From: Burkholderiales bacterium
GTDB taxonomy: Bacteria; Pseudomonadota; Gammaproteobacteria; Burkholderiales; Burkholderiaceae_C
Assembly (NCBI GenBank): GCA_021414305.1
Contig: JAIOOS010000015.1
Coordinates: 434,001 to 498,000, forward strand
Reading direction: 5' to 3'
Length of the DNA: 64,000 nt
Shown: one piece after another, positions 56,136-64,000 of the stretch
Layout: the number at the start of each line of letters is the position of its first letter
Position numbering within the stretch: the stretch's first letter is position 1
Translations under genes and position numbers: made by a program
Notes under the pieces: model-generated
Seen by the model: the letters and a program-made list of their open reading frames with translations, nothing else
Databases searched by the model: none
What the model was told of the DNA's origin: nothing

Positions 56136-57440
56136 ATGAAGGTCCTGCGTGCAGGGGTCATTTATGCCGCCGCGAACGTCGCGTCGGCAGCGGTGCCGTT
56201 TCTTCTCCTGCCCTTGCTCACGCGCATGCTCGATCCGGCGGAGTACGGCCACGTCGTCGCCTTTGCCCTGCTCGTGACGCTGTGCACCACGGTGGCCGGA
56301 TTGAACGCGCACGGCGCTCTCGGCGTCGCATGGTTCAAGCGCCCTCACGACCAGATGCCGGCCTTCACGGCGACGGCGCTTGCGCTCGCCGCTGCGAGCA
56401 CGGCCTCGGTCGCCGTCATCGTCGCCTCGGTCTTGGCCGCCTTCCCGCGCTTGGGATCGGGCATCTCGCCCCTGTGGGGCGCCGTGGCAGCGATCACCGC
56501 CGGGTCGGGGGTCATCCTCCAATGTCGCCTCGTCCTCTGGCAGAGCCAGCACAAGCCGGTCATGAACGCCGTGCTCCAGTTCTCGGCCAGCGTGCTCAAT
56601 GTGTCGATCTCGCTCGTCGCCGTCGTCCTGCTCGGCTGGGGAGGCGAGGGCCGCAACGGCGCGATCGCCCTGGCGGCGTTCCTCATGGCCTGCCTGTCGA
56701 TCGGGCTCTTCGTCCGATCGCATGAAGTGCGCTGGGCGCCCGAGCGGGAGCAGCTCACGACCCTGGCCCTCTTCTGCCTGCCGCTGGTCCTGCACACGCT
56801 TGCCGGCGTTCTGCTGAGCACCGCGGATCGCTGGATGGTGTCGGTGAACCTGGGGTCGCACGCCCTCGGGATCTACGGGGCCGGCGCCCAGCTCGGCATG
56901 GTGATGGCGATCCTGGCCGACGCCTTCGTCAAGGCGTACGCGCCGTGGCTCTATTCGAAGCTCGCATCCGAGGCGATCGAGGACAAGCATTGCGCGGTCG
57001 GCGCGATCTACACCGCCATCCCGGCCTTCGCCTGCCTCGCCGCAGTGTGCGGCGCGCTCCTGATCTGGGCCAGCGACGCCCTGCTCGGCCCGCAGTACCG
57101 CGCCGCCGCGTCGGTGCTGCCGTGGTTCATGCTGGGTGGCGCATTCAGCGGCGTCTATTTCTGCACCTCGGTGCTGTTCTTCTACTCAGGGCGAACCGGC
57201 CTGCTGGCGACCGCGACCCTCAGCTCGGCGATCTGCGGCACGCTGTGCACCTGGTTTCTGGTCTCGACGCTGGGCGTCCAGGGTGCCGCCATCGGCTACG
57301 CCTTGACGCAGGCCCTGCTCGGGCTGGTGACCAGCAGCGTCGCGTTCCTGACCTTCGATCTTCCCTGGCGGCAACCGGCCAGGGCGCTCTCCGTCTGGGG
57401 CCGAAGCGCCTTCGGCCCGGCCCGCCACCAACCCGTCTGA
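56136..57440 (+). CDS. Polysaccharide flippase, Wzx/MATE-like
   Basis: A 434-residue inner-membrane protein with about twelve hydrophobic segments, starting IYAAANVASAAVPFLLLPLLTRML. It has the DPAEYGHVVAFALLVTL stretch and STADRWMVSVNLGSHALGIYGAGAQLGM typical of Wzx-type lipid-linked oligosaccharide flippases. It should move the undecaprenyl-linked repeat unit to the periplasmic side, where the polymerase-like protein at 61556 acts. It follows the HisH-like gene by 16 bases. Confidence 0.85.
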   Translation: MKVLRAGVIYAAANVASAAVPFLLLPLLTRMLDPAEYGHVVAFALLVTLCTTVAGLNAHGALGVAWFKRPHDQMPAFTATALALAAASTASVAVIVASVLAAFPRLGSGISPLWGAVAAITAGSGVILQCRLVLWQSQHKPVMNAVLQFSASVLNVSISLVAVVLLGWGGEGRNGAIALAAFLMACLSIGLFVRSHEVRWAPEREQLTTLALFCLPLVLHTLAGVLLSTADRWMVSVNLGSHALGIYGAGAQLGMVMAILADAFVKAYAPWLYSKLASEAIEDKHCAVGAIYTAIPAFACLAAVCGALLIWASDALLGPQYRAAASVLPWFMLGGAFSGVYFCTSVLFFYSGRTGLLATATLSSAICGTLCTWFLVSTLGVQGAAIGYALTQALLGLVTSSVAFLTFDLPWRQPARALSVWGRSAFGPARHQPV

Positions 57441-57457
57441 TCCTCGACCAAGGGCAC

Positions 57458-58510
57458 ATGAGCTCACGCACCGACCCCGTCACCGCAGCAGGACTGCGCA
57501 TCGCCGTCATCGGCCTCGGCCGCATGGGTATGCGCCATGTCCAGGCCGCACGCAACCTCGGCATGACCGTCTGCGGCGTGGCCGATACCGCTGCGCAGGC
57601 CTTGCGATCGGCGCAGGCCGACCACGGCGTGGCCGCTTCCGAGTGCTTCACGGATGCCGACGAGATGCTCGCCAGCGTCAAGCCGCAGGCGCTCGCGATT
57701 GCCACGACGGCACCGACGCATGCCCGGTACGTCCAGGCCGCGGCCCGGCTCGGTGTGCGCCACATCCTTTGCGAAAAGGCGATGGCCACCTCGCTGGGGG
57801 ACGCCGAGGCCATGATCGAGGCCTGCCGGCGATCGGGCACCGACCTCGCCGTCAATCACCAGATGCGCTTCATGGCGCAGTACACGCGCGTCAAGGCGCT
57901 GATCGGCAGCGCCGAGCTCGGACCCTTGTCCAGCATCCTCGTCGCCGGATCCAACTTCGGCCTCGCCATGAATGCGAGCCACTACTTCGAGATGTTCCGC
58001 TACATCGCCGATGCGCCGGTGCGCGGGGTCCAGGCCTGGTTCGAGGAAGCACAGCTCGCCAATCCGCGCGGCGCCCAGTTCGAGGACCGCTCGGGGCGAA
58101 TCCTCGCCTGGAGCGAGGCGGGACCCTCGATGTATGTCGACTTCTCCGCGGCGTCGGGCTGGGGCATGCAGATCGTCTACATCTGTCGCCACGGCCAGAT
58201 CGTCGTCGACGAGCTCAACGGCGACATGCGGATCGCCGCCCGCCAGGCCGAGTACCGCGACTTGCCGACCAGCCGCTACGGCATGCCGGTCGACCGCCAG
58301 CAGATCGCGATCGAGCCCGCCGACACCGTGATGCCGACGATGGCTGTCTGGTCCGCAATGCTCGAAGGGCGCCCGTACCCCGACGGCGCCGCCGGACTGC
58401 ATGCGCTGACCTGCCTGGTCGCGGCGCATGCGTCGCACGAGGCGGGCGGCCGCGAAGTCCGGCTCGACGATCCGTCGCTGCCGCGCGACCGCCAGTTCAA
58501 GTGGGCCTGA
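57458..58510 (+). CDS. Gfo/Idh/MocA family oxidoreductase (first copy)
   Basis: A 350-residue NAD(P)-dependent sugar oxidoreductase with IAVIGLGRMGMRHVQAARNLGM. The family EKP motif here reads EKA (ILCEKAMATSL), followed by AVNHQMRFMAQYTRVK. Pro to Ala in this motif occurs in some members but may alter cofactor geometry. It could oxidise or reduce a nucleotide sugar, as WlbA/WbpB do, or a nonulosonic acid derivative; the substrate is not predictable. It is followed after 13 bases by a second family member. Confidence 0.82.
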   Translation: MSSRTDPVTAAGLRIAVIGLGRMGMRHVQAARNLGMTVCGVADTAAQALRSAQADHGVAASECFTDADEMLASVKPQALAIATTAPTHARYVQAAARLGVRHILCEKAMATSLGDAEAMIEACRRSGTDLAVNHQMRFMAQYTRVKALIGSAELGPLSSILVAGSNFGLAMNASHYFEMFRYIADAPVRGVQAWFEEAQLANPRGAQFEDRSGRILAWSEAGPSMYVDFSAASGWGMQIVYICRHGQIVVDELNGDMRIAARQAEYRDLPTSRYGMPVDRQQIAIEPADTVMPTMAVWSAMLEGRPYPDGAAGLHALTCLVAAHASHEAGGREVRLDDPSLPRDRQFKWA

Positions 58511-58523
58511 AGGAGCGACCCGG

Positions 58524-59483
58524 ATGAAGAAATGGAAGATCGCGATCGTCGGCGCCGGCTACATGGCGCAGGAGCATGCCAAGGCATTCGCTTCGCTGCC
58601 GGGTGTCGAGATCGCGGGCATCTGCTCGCGCACCCGCTCGCGCGCCGAGGTGCTCGCCGCCGCCCATGGGACGCTCGCCTACGACAGCGTCGAGGCGCTG
58701 TATCTCGCAACCCAGGCCGATGCGCTGGTCGCCACCGTGCCGGAGCTGTCGATGCAGGCCGTGACCACGGCGGCGTTCCAGCACCCCTGGCTCTGCTTTC
58801 TCGAAAAGCCGGTCGGCTACGACCTGGCGCAAGCCGAGGCCATTCTTGCCGACGCCCGCCGCCAGGGCAGCCGCGTCTTCGTGGCCCTGAATCGTCGCTC
58901 GTACGCCGCCACGCGGCAAGCGCTCGCGGAGCTCGCCCGGGACGACAGCTCGCGCCTGATCTCGGTGCTCGACCAGCAAGACATGGCGTCGGCGCGCGCG
59001 GCGGGCCAACCCGAGCTCGTGGTGCGCAACTACATGTACGCCAATTCGATCCACATGATCGACTACCTGAATCTGTTCGGCCGTGGCGAGGTCGTCGCCG
59101 TCGAGCCGACAGTGCCCTGGACCCCTGAGCGCCCCGGGGTCGTCGTTGCCACGGTGAAGTACGCGAGCGGCGACGTCGGCGTCTACCAGGCCGTTTGGGA
59201 CGGCCCGGGTCCCTGGTCGGTGACGGTCACGAATCGCGAGGCCCGGCTCGAGATGCGCCCGCTCGAAAAGCTGAGCGTGCAGCGGCGCGGCGAGCGGGTG
59301 CTTGCCGCCGTGACCCCGGATCCGATCGACACCGAGTTCAAGCCCGGCCTTCGGCATCAGGCCGAGCAGGTCGTCGGCGTGCTCGCGGGCGCGCCGACGA
59401 CCTTGGCCACGCTCGAGGAGGCCACGCGGTCGATGCGCCTTTGCGCCGACATCTACGGCCTGAGGAGCTCGAGTGCGACGTGA
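58524..59483 (+). CDS. Gfo/Idh/MocA family oxidoreductase (second copy)
   Basis: A 319-residue relative of its neighbour with cofactor motif IAIVGAGYMAQEHAKAFASL. It has an intact EKP (CFLEKPVGYDLAQAEAIL), the catalytic region FVALNRRSYAATRQAL and a likely active-site His in ANSIHMIDYLNLFG. AGGAG precedes the ATG. Two such genes in a row suggest two successive redox or epimerisation steps on one sugar, or a heteromer. The substrate is unknown. Confidence 0.82.
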   Translation: MKKWKIAIVGAGYMAQEHAKAFASLPGVEIAGICSRTRSRAEVLAAAHGTLAYDSVEALYLATQADALVATVPELSMQAVTTAAFQHPWLCFLEKPVGYDLAQAEAILADARRQGSRVFVALNRRSYAATRQALAELARDDSSRLISVLDQQDMASARAAGQPELVVRNYMYANSIHMIDYLNLFGRGEVVAVEPTVPWTPERPGVVVATVKYASGDVGVYQAVWDGPGPWSVTVTNREARLEMRPLEKLSVQRRGERVLAAVTPDPIDTEFKPGLRHQAEQVVGVLAGAPTTLATLEEATRSMRLCADIYGLRSSSAT

Positions 59484-60864
59484 CGAGCATCCTGTCGACC
59501 GGCTTCAGGCTCTCGCGGCGCTGGAACGGCGACACGATCTCTTCTCTTTCCGGATCGACGGCTGGTCGGGCTGGCGGGTGATGCGCAACCCGATCTATCG
59601 CATGGCCCAAGGCTTGCCGCTGGCGCAGCCGGCACGCTCGGACTCGAGGCGCAGTCTTCGGGCGCTGGCCGCGACGGCCAAGCTGATCTGGCTGTGGCTG
59701 GTCGCACCGCAGCGTGAACTGCTCATCAGGACCTGCCGGTCGGCGCTTCGCGTTCCTCAGGGCGAGCGCTTTCGCGACGTCTACTTCGACGGCCTGATCC
59801 AGAACGGTCACTCGTGCGTGAAGCTCGAGGAAATCAACAGTGCCGACTTCGATCGACAGGCCGCTGCCGCGGTCCGGCCCCCCGACCTGGACACGGTGGT
59901 GTTCACGTTCTGGGGACGCGTGCTCGGCTTGCTGTTCCCGGTCAAGGCGCTGCCGTTCTGCACGCGCCTGGCGGCGTTGCTCGAACAGGAAGTCGCGGTG
60001 TCGGTCAGCCCGCGCTGGCTGCGCATGCGCATCTCGACGGTGTACTGGCAGTCTCGGCTGTTCGCCGTGCTTCTGGCTCGCCTCCGCCCGAAGGCGGTGC
60101 TGGTTGCCGATACCGGCGAGTACGCTTTGCGCATCGCCTGCCGACGCCGGGGCATCCGCTTCATCGAGCTGCAGCACGGCGTGCTCGACGCCGCTGACGC
60201 CGTACCCGCCTGGGTCGAAGGCGACGCCGCCGAGCTCGTGATGCCCGACCTTCTGGCATGCCGCGGCACCTACTGGATCGAAAAGCTGGCCGACACGCGG
60301 CAGGGTCGCGAGGCGGCGCTGCCGGTAGGGAACGAGCTGATCGACTTCGCGCGTCGACGCATCGTGCCGCGCCCGCCGGAAGCGCCACTGCATCTCGTCG
60401 CCACCAGCCAGGGACTCGACTCGGAGCGGCTCGCGCAATGGCTCGCCGACATGATTGCCGCCGCTCCCCCCGAGCTCGCTTGGCGACTGTCGCTCAAGCT
60501 GCACCCCATGTACGACGCGGCCACGCTCGCCTACGACCGATTGCGCGGCGATTCCCGGGTGCGAATCATTGCCGGCGCAGAGCAACCCAACCTGTTCGAT
60601 CTGCTGACCGAGGCCGACCTGCACCTCAGCATTTCTTCGGCGTCCCACTTCGACGCAGCGGCGCTGGGCGTGCCGACGGTGGTGGTGCCGCTGTCCGGGC
60701 ACGAACTGGTCATCGGGGCGGTCGACAACGTGCAGGTGTTCCTCGCTGCCGAACCGGCCGCAGTGTGGAAGCTCGCCAGGCACGCCCCGATCGATGCCGC
60801 ACTCACGCACCGGTTCGCGACCCCCGGCTTCGTCGAGAATCTGCAACGCGTTCTGGCCCCCTGA
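59473..60864 (+). CDS. Putative GT-B type glycosyltransferase of surface-carbohydrate locus
   Basis: A 463-residue protein that starts with GTG at 59473 inside the end of the previous gene. The N-terminus (FRIDGWSGWRVMRNPIYRMAQ) resembles surface-carbohydrate proteins with an RIDG-x-W type opening. The C-terminal half has LVADTGEYALRIACRRRGIRFIELQHGVLD, HLVATSQGLDSERLAQWL, SLKLHPMYD and LFDLLTEADLHLSISSASHFDAAALGVPTVVVPL. That is a GT-B/2-epimerase-like nucleotide-sugar binding pattern. It probably transfers a sugar, possibly from the CMP-nonulosonate; this is inferred. Confidence 0.65.
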   Translation: MRRDEHPVDRLQALAALERRHDLFSFRIDGWSGWRVMRNPIYRMAQGLPLAQPARSDSRRSLRALAATAKLIWLWLVAPQRELLIRTCRSALRVPQGERFRDVYFDGLIQNGHSCVKLEEINSADFDRQAAAAVRPPDLDTVVFTFWGRVLGLLFPVKALPFCTRLAALLEQEVAVSVSPRWLRMRISTVYWQSRLFAVLLARLRPKAVLVADTGEYALRIACRRRGIRFIELQHGVLDAADAVPAWVEGDAAELVMPDLLACRGTYWIEKLADTRQGREAALPVGNELIDFARRRIVPRPPEAPLHLVATSQGLDSERLAQWLADMIAAAPPELAWRLSLKLHPMYDAATLAYDRLRGDSRVRIIAGAEQPNLFDLLTEADLHLSISSASHFDAAALGVPTVVVPLSGHELVIGAVDNVQVFLAAEPAAVWKLARHAPIDAALTHRFATPGFVENLQRVLAP

Positions 60865-60897
60865 CCGACACGATCCGTCCCTCGGGACGCAAGAGAC

Positions 60898-61545
60898 ATG
60901 ATTCAAATTCATCCCACTGCCACGGTCGACAAGGGCGCCAGCATCGGCGTCTTCACGTCGATCTGGCACTACGCGCACGTCGAGAGCACGGCCGTGGTCG
61001 GCGAAAACTGCAGCCTCGGCATGAGCACCTACGTCGCCCACGACGCGATCGTCGGCAATGGCTGTCGCCTGGGCAACGGCGTTTCGGTGTTCTCGCGCAT
61101 CGAGCTCGGCGACTTCGTGTTCTGCGCCCCGTTCATGGTCTTCACACACATTGCTTTCCCGCGTGCCAGCGTCAACCGGCACGAGATCTTCAAGAAGACC
61201 GTCGTCGGGAGGGGCGTCACCCTGGGAGCGAATTCGACGGTCATCCCCGGCCTCACGGTCGGAGAGGGCAGCTTCCTGGCGGCGGGCTCTGCGCTGACGA
61301 AGGATTGCAAGGACTGGGCACTGATGATCGGAACGCCCGCCCGTCACGTCGGCTGGGTAAGCGCATACGGCGAAAAGATTCCCCTGCCGCTGGCCGGCGA
61401 AGGAGAGTGGCAATGCAAGCACACGGGCGATTTCTATCTTCTCCGTGACTCGATGCTGTCGCGACGGCCCGGCCCGAGTGACATCCTGAAGTACGTTCCA
61501 GGCGTCAAGCTCGAGCGCATCAAGGCTACGGATTCACCTCGTTAG
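60898..61545 (+). CDS. Hexapeptide-repeat N-acetyltransferase (WbpD/WlbB-like)
   Basis: A 215-residue left-handed beta-helix acetyltransferase. Isoleucine-patch repeats run from IHPTATVDKGASIG through GENCSLGMSTYVAHDAIVGNG. The family stretch IAFPRASVNRHEIFKKTVV follows, then VTLGANSTVIPGLTVGEGSFLAAGSALTKD. It closely resembles enzymes that acetylate 3-amino-sugar nucleotides (WbpD/WlbB). It could provide the N-acetyl group later converted by the amidotransferase. No matching aminotransferase is in the window. The gene lies 33 bases after the glycosyltransferase. Confidence 0.83.
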   Translation: MIQIHPTATVDKGASIGVFTSIWHYAHVESTAVVGENCSLGMSTYVAHDAIVGNGCRLGNGVSVFSRIELGDFVFCAPFMVFTHIAFPRASVNRHEIFKKTVVGRGVTLGANSTVIPGLTVGEGSFLAAGSALTKDCKDWALMIGTPARHVGWVSAYGEKIPLPLAGEGEWQCKHTGDFYLLRDSMLSRRPGPSDILKYVPGVKLERIKATDSPR

Positions 61546-61555
61546 CCGGCACAGC

Positions 61556-62881
61556 ATGTCCGACCTTCTCGCGCCCGCCGTCGCCCGACCGACTGCGCCC
61601 GCCCGCCGCAAAGGCGGAGCCTCGGTTCGTCACGTCAGCATGCTCGTCTTCGTCGGCGCGTCGCTGCTCCTCACGATGTCGCACGACCAGACGACGTCGA
61701 TCGAGGTCGGCTCACTCCAGTACTGGCTCTTCATCGTCCCCGCCCTCCTCCTGCCGTTGCTCGACGTCAAGGCGATCATCGCGACCCTAAGGGGCCCAGC
61801 GAGACTGCTGCTGGTCATGTTGTTGACGGCCGGTGCATGGCATCTGCTTCGGGGCGATGCGCGTGCCGTGGCGCAGTTGATCCTTCTTGTATTCGTGCTC
61901 GCATGGGTCTCGACACCGGACGCACGGATCGAGGTCGATGACTTGGTTGCCCTCTACGTGGCGTTGATCCTGGTAGGCATGGGCGTGACGGCGTTCACCG
62001 ACTTCAGTCCTTACAGCCTGGTGCCAGGGCGCACCGATGAGGACTTCGGCGCAGGACGGGTCTCGTTCTTTCCCAACATCGCCTACACCGGCATCCTGTC
62101 GCTTGCGCTCCTCCTCGTTCTCACGAAGGATCGGGCGACAGCGCGCGCCCACCCGATCGTCCTTCTGGTCGCCCTCTACTTCCTGGTGTTCTCGTTCGTA
62201 CGGACCGCGACCATCGGCTTCGTTCTCTACGTCGCGATGCGCTTCCTGCTGCGACGCGTGCGCCGTCCGTCCGAGGCGCGGATGTTCTGGCTGGCGCTCG
62301 GCGTCGGCCTTGGCGCCACGGTGCTGATCGGCTCATCGGCGGCACTGATCGAGGCGCTCCAGGACCTGCCGTTCGTGCCGGAATTGCTCCTGCAGGGCAA
62401 GTCGGATCTGTCCGCCGAGGACATCTTCAAGCAGATGTACCGGCCCTGGTTGTGGTTCCAGCATCTGGATCTGTTCGTGACGAGCCCGTGGTTGATGGGG
62501 CTGGGATCGTTCGACTTCTTCGACCTGAAGGAGTTCGAAGTCTTCGAGATAGGGCAGTCCGTGAGTACCGGCTCGGAGTCGCTACCGACACGATTGCTGG
62601 CTGTCTACGGACTCGCCGGCGCGCTGTTCACGCTCTACCTCTTCACCCGCCTGCGTGCGCTGGCGCGAGCGGGCGACCATTGGGCGTGCGCCTGCTTCCC
62701 GGCGATCTTCCTGCTGCTCATGAACTGGGGCGGAGTGTTCCACCCGACCGAAGGCATGTTCGTCATCCTTCTTCTGATGATCGTGCGCGGGTCGGACGGG
62801 TATGTGAGCCACGGTAGGGTCCCGCTCAAACGTGCCCGCACTTCGGGAGCGGCGCGTCACGAACAACCGGAGAGACGATGA
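61556..62881 (+). CDS. O-antigen/EPS polymerase-like membrane protein (Wzy type)
   Basis: A 441-residue protein with about ten to twelve hydrophobic segments, including LQYWLFIVPALLLPLLD, LILLVFVLAWVS and LLFAVY-like repeats. A large polar loop lies between AALIEALQDLPFVPELLLQ and TRLLAVYGLAGALFTLYLF. The motif RVSFFPNIAYTGILSLALLLVLT and the late large periplasmic loop fit Wzy-type polymerases or O-antigen ligases. In this context a polymerase joining repeat units is most likely. Confidence 0.75.
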   Translation: MSDLLAPAVARPTAPARRKGGASVRHVSMLVFVGASLLLTMSHDQTTSIEVGSLQYWLFIVPALLLPLLDVKAIIATLRGPARLLLVMLLTAGAWHLLRGDARAVAQLILLVFVLAWVSTPDARIEVDDLVALYVALILVGMGVTAFTDFSPYSLVPGRTDEDFGAGRVSFFPNIAYTGILSLALLLVLTKDRATARAHPIVLLVALYFLVFSFVRTATIGFVLYVAMRFLLRRVRRPSEARMFWLALGVGLGATVLIGSSAALIEALQDLPFVPELLLQGKSDLSAEDIFKQMYRPWLWFQHLDLFVTSPWLMGLGSFDFFDLKEFEVFEIGQSVSTGSESLPTRLLAVYGLAGALFTLYLFTRLRALARAGDHWACACFPAIFLLLMNWGGVFHPTEGMFVILLLMIVRGSDGYVSHGRVPLKRARTSGAARHEQPERR

Positions 62882-64000
62882 GAGTTCTGTACATAGATGG
62901 CGACGGCCCGCTGGGGGGCGCGTCGCGCAGCCTGTTCGAAGCCATCCGCGCGCTTCCCGCCGGAGAGGTCGAACCGCTTTTCGTCGCCGCGCGCGGCTCC
63001 GCCCTGGCGTTCTACGAGCAGGTGGCCAAGGACATGGTGACCACCAGGGGCCTGACCAAGTTCGACAACACCCGCTACAGCCACTACCGCGGCGTCCGCT
63101 GGCTGGTGCTGTTGCGCGAGTTGTTCCATTTCCCCTTCACTCTCATTGCGCTCCTGCGGGCGAAGTACCGCTGGAAATCGGTAGACCTGATCCACGTGAA
63201 CGAGGCGGTCTACATCATTCCCGCACTGATCGCCAAGTGGATCTTCGGCGTGCCCGTCGTGGTCCACGTGCGTTCGCTCGAACGCGTCGATGACCGCTCG
63301 CTGCGCTGCCGGTGGCTCAACCGACGGCTCGCCCAGGATGCGGCTGCCGTCGTGGTGATCAACGAGAACACGCGGGCGACCCTGCCCGCGGACCTGCAGG
63401 TCGACGTGATCCAGAACTCCTTCGCCGCGAAGCGGACAGCGCAGCCCGATCTCGACATGGTGAAGAAGCTGGACGGGTTGCGACCGACGTCGCTGAAGAT
63501 CGGCTTCGTCGGCAACATTCATCTCAACAAGGGCATCTTCGAGCTGGTCGAAGCTGCCGCCCTGCTTCGCCGCGCGAACCGCGACGTGGAGTTCCTCGTC
63601 GTCGGCGGCATCACGCTTCCCGATACCGGCCTCAAGGCCTGGGCTCTGGCCAAGGCCGGGCTGGCACAGAACGTCCACGCCGATCTGGGCCGCAGCATCG
63701 AGGAGAAGGGGCTGGCCGACAGCTTTCATCTGCTGGGCCCCACGCTCGACATCAAGTGCGTCTACGACCGCATGGACGTGCTGTGCTTTCCTTCCCACTT
63801 CGACGCGCCGGGGCGGCCGGTGTTCGAGGCGGCGTTTTCCGGCGTTCCCTCCATCGTCTGCGTCGACAACCCCCGCGCCGATACGCTGATTCACGGTGAA
63901 ACCGGACTGGCCGTCCCGGCCCGCGATCCACACGCGCTGGCGAAGGCCATCCTGCACTTCGCCGACGATCCCGAAGAGGGCAAGCGCATGGGCGCCAACG
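62878..64000 (+). CDS. Glycosyltransferase family 4 (partial)
   Basis: GT-B glycosyltransferase cut by the window end; 374 codons are visible. It starts MRVLYIDGDGPLGGASRSL, then has DLIHVNEAVYIIPALIAKWIFGVPVVVHVRSLER. The acceptor/donor domain follows (KIGFVGNIHLNKGIFELVEAAALL, VLCFPSHFDAPGRPVFEAAFSGVPSIV). The nucleotide-binding Glu region (RPVFEAAFSGVP) is intact. Its ATG overlaps the previous stop by four bases, so it remains in the same operon. The sugar donor is unknown. Confidence 0.88.
   Translation, partial: MRVLYIDGDGPLGGASRSLFEAIRALPAGEVEPLFVAARGSALAFYEQVAKDMVTTRGLTKFDNTRYSHYRGVRWLVLLRELFHFPFTLIALLRAKYRWKSVDLIHVNEAVYIIPALIAKWIFGVPVVVHVRSLERVDDRSLRCRWLNRRLAQDAAAVVVINENTRATLPADLQVDVIQNSFAAKRTAQPDLDMVKKLDGLRPTSLKIGFVGNIHLNKGIFELVEAAALLRRANRDVEFLVVGGITLPDTGLKAWALAKAGLAQNVHADLGRSIEEKGLADSFHLLGPTLDIKCVYDRMDVLCFPSHFDAPGRPVFEAAFSGVPSIVCVDNPRADTLIHGETGLAVPARDPHALAKAILHFADDPEEGKRMGAN

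Overview
The window is a high-GC, gene-dense bacterial chromosome segment that fits a betaproteobacterium of the order Burkholderiales, possibly near the Rubrivivax/Leptothrix group. That placement rests on two conserved gene strings read here: yceD-rpmF-plsX-fabH-fabD-fabG-acpP-fabF leading into rpoE-rseA-rseB-mucD, then lepA-lepB-DUF4845-rnc-era-recO-pdxJ-acpS-nagZ. DUF6502/DUF5666 genes and an EPS-associated MarR regulator agree with it. The exact genus cannot be fixed from sequence reading alone. No tRNA, rRNA, CRISPR array, insertion sequence or integrase was seen.  Region 1 (1-15280) is mixed accessory and housekeeping content. It holds two solute-binding proteins (TRAP DctP type, cut by the window edge, and BMP/PnrA type), small membrane proteins, two alpha/beta hydrolases and an EF-hand protein. 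It also holds a tightly coupled DUF5666-DUF6502-DUF5666 operon whose promoter carries a 21-bp palindrome, an AzlCD amino-acid exporter, a DoxX-like protein, a histidine phosphatase, a DUF1080 lipoprotein and a two-domain phospholipase D-like protein.  Region 2 (15281-41339) is core metabolism. RNase E has a long leader and a clear terminator. Facing it is one long minus-strand series for cofactor, repair, RNA and protein-export functions (nagZ to lepA), the sigma-E envelope-stress genes (mucD to rpoE) and the fatty-acid/phospholipid operon (fabF to yceD). maf and an RsmI-like methyltransferase are divergent from that operon, and rhlE closes the block.  Region 3 (41340-64000) is a surface-polysaccharide locus. 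ugd and manC supply UDP-glucuronate and GDP-mannose. A MarR-type EPS regulator then heads a coupled operon of at least 17 kb. It encodes a LegB-like dehydratase, CMP-sugar synthetase, nonulosonate synthase, hydrolysing 2-epimerase and a CBS-nucleotidyltransferase, which together look like a legionaminate-type nonulosonic acid pathway. These are followed by an N-acetyl-sugar amidotransferase with dedicated HisF-like and HisH-like partners (acetamidino modification), a flippase, two Gfo/Idh/MocA oxidoreductases, a predicted glycosyltransferase, a hexapeptide acetyltransferase, a polymerase-like protein and a glycosyltransferase cut by the window end. Two secreted proteins (parallel beta-helix and arylsulfotransferase-like) are inserted on the opposite strand.  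The same element, TACACT followed by TGTTCA-N5-TGAACA, lies in front of both ugd and the MarR gene. This suggests that the regulator controls both transcription units and itself.
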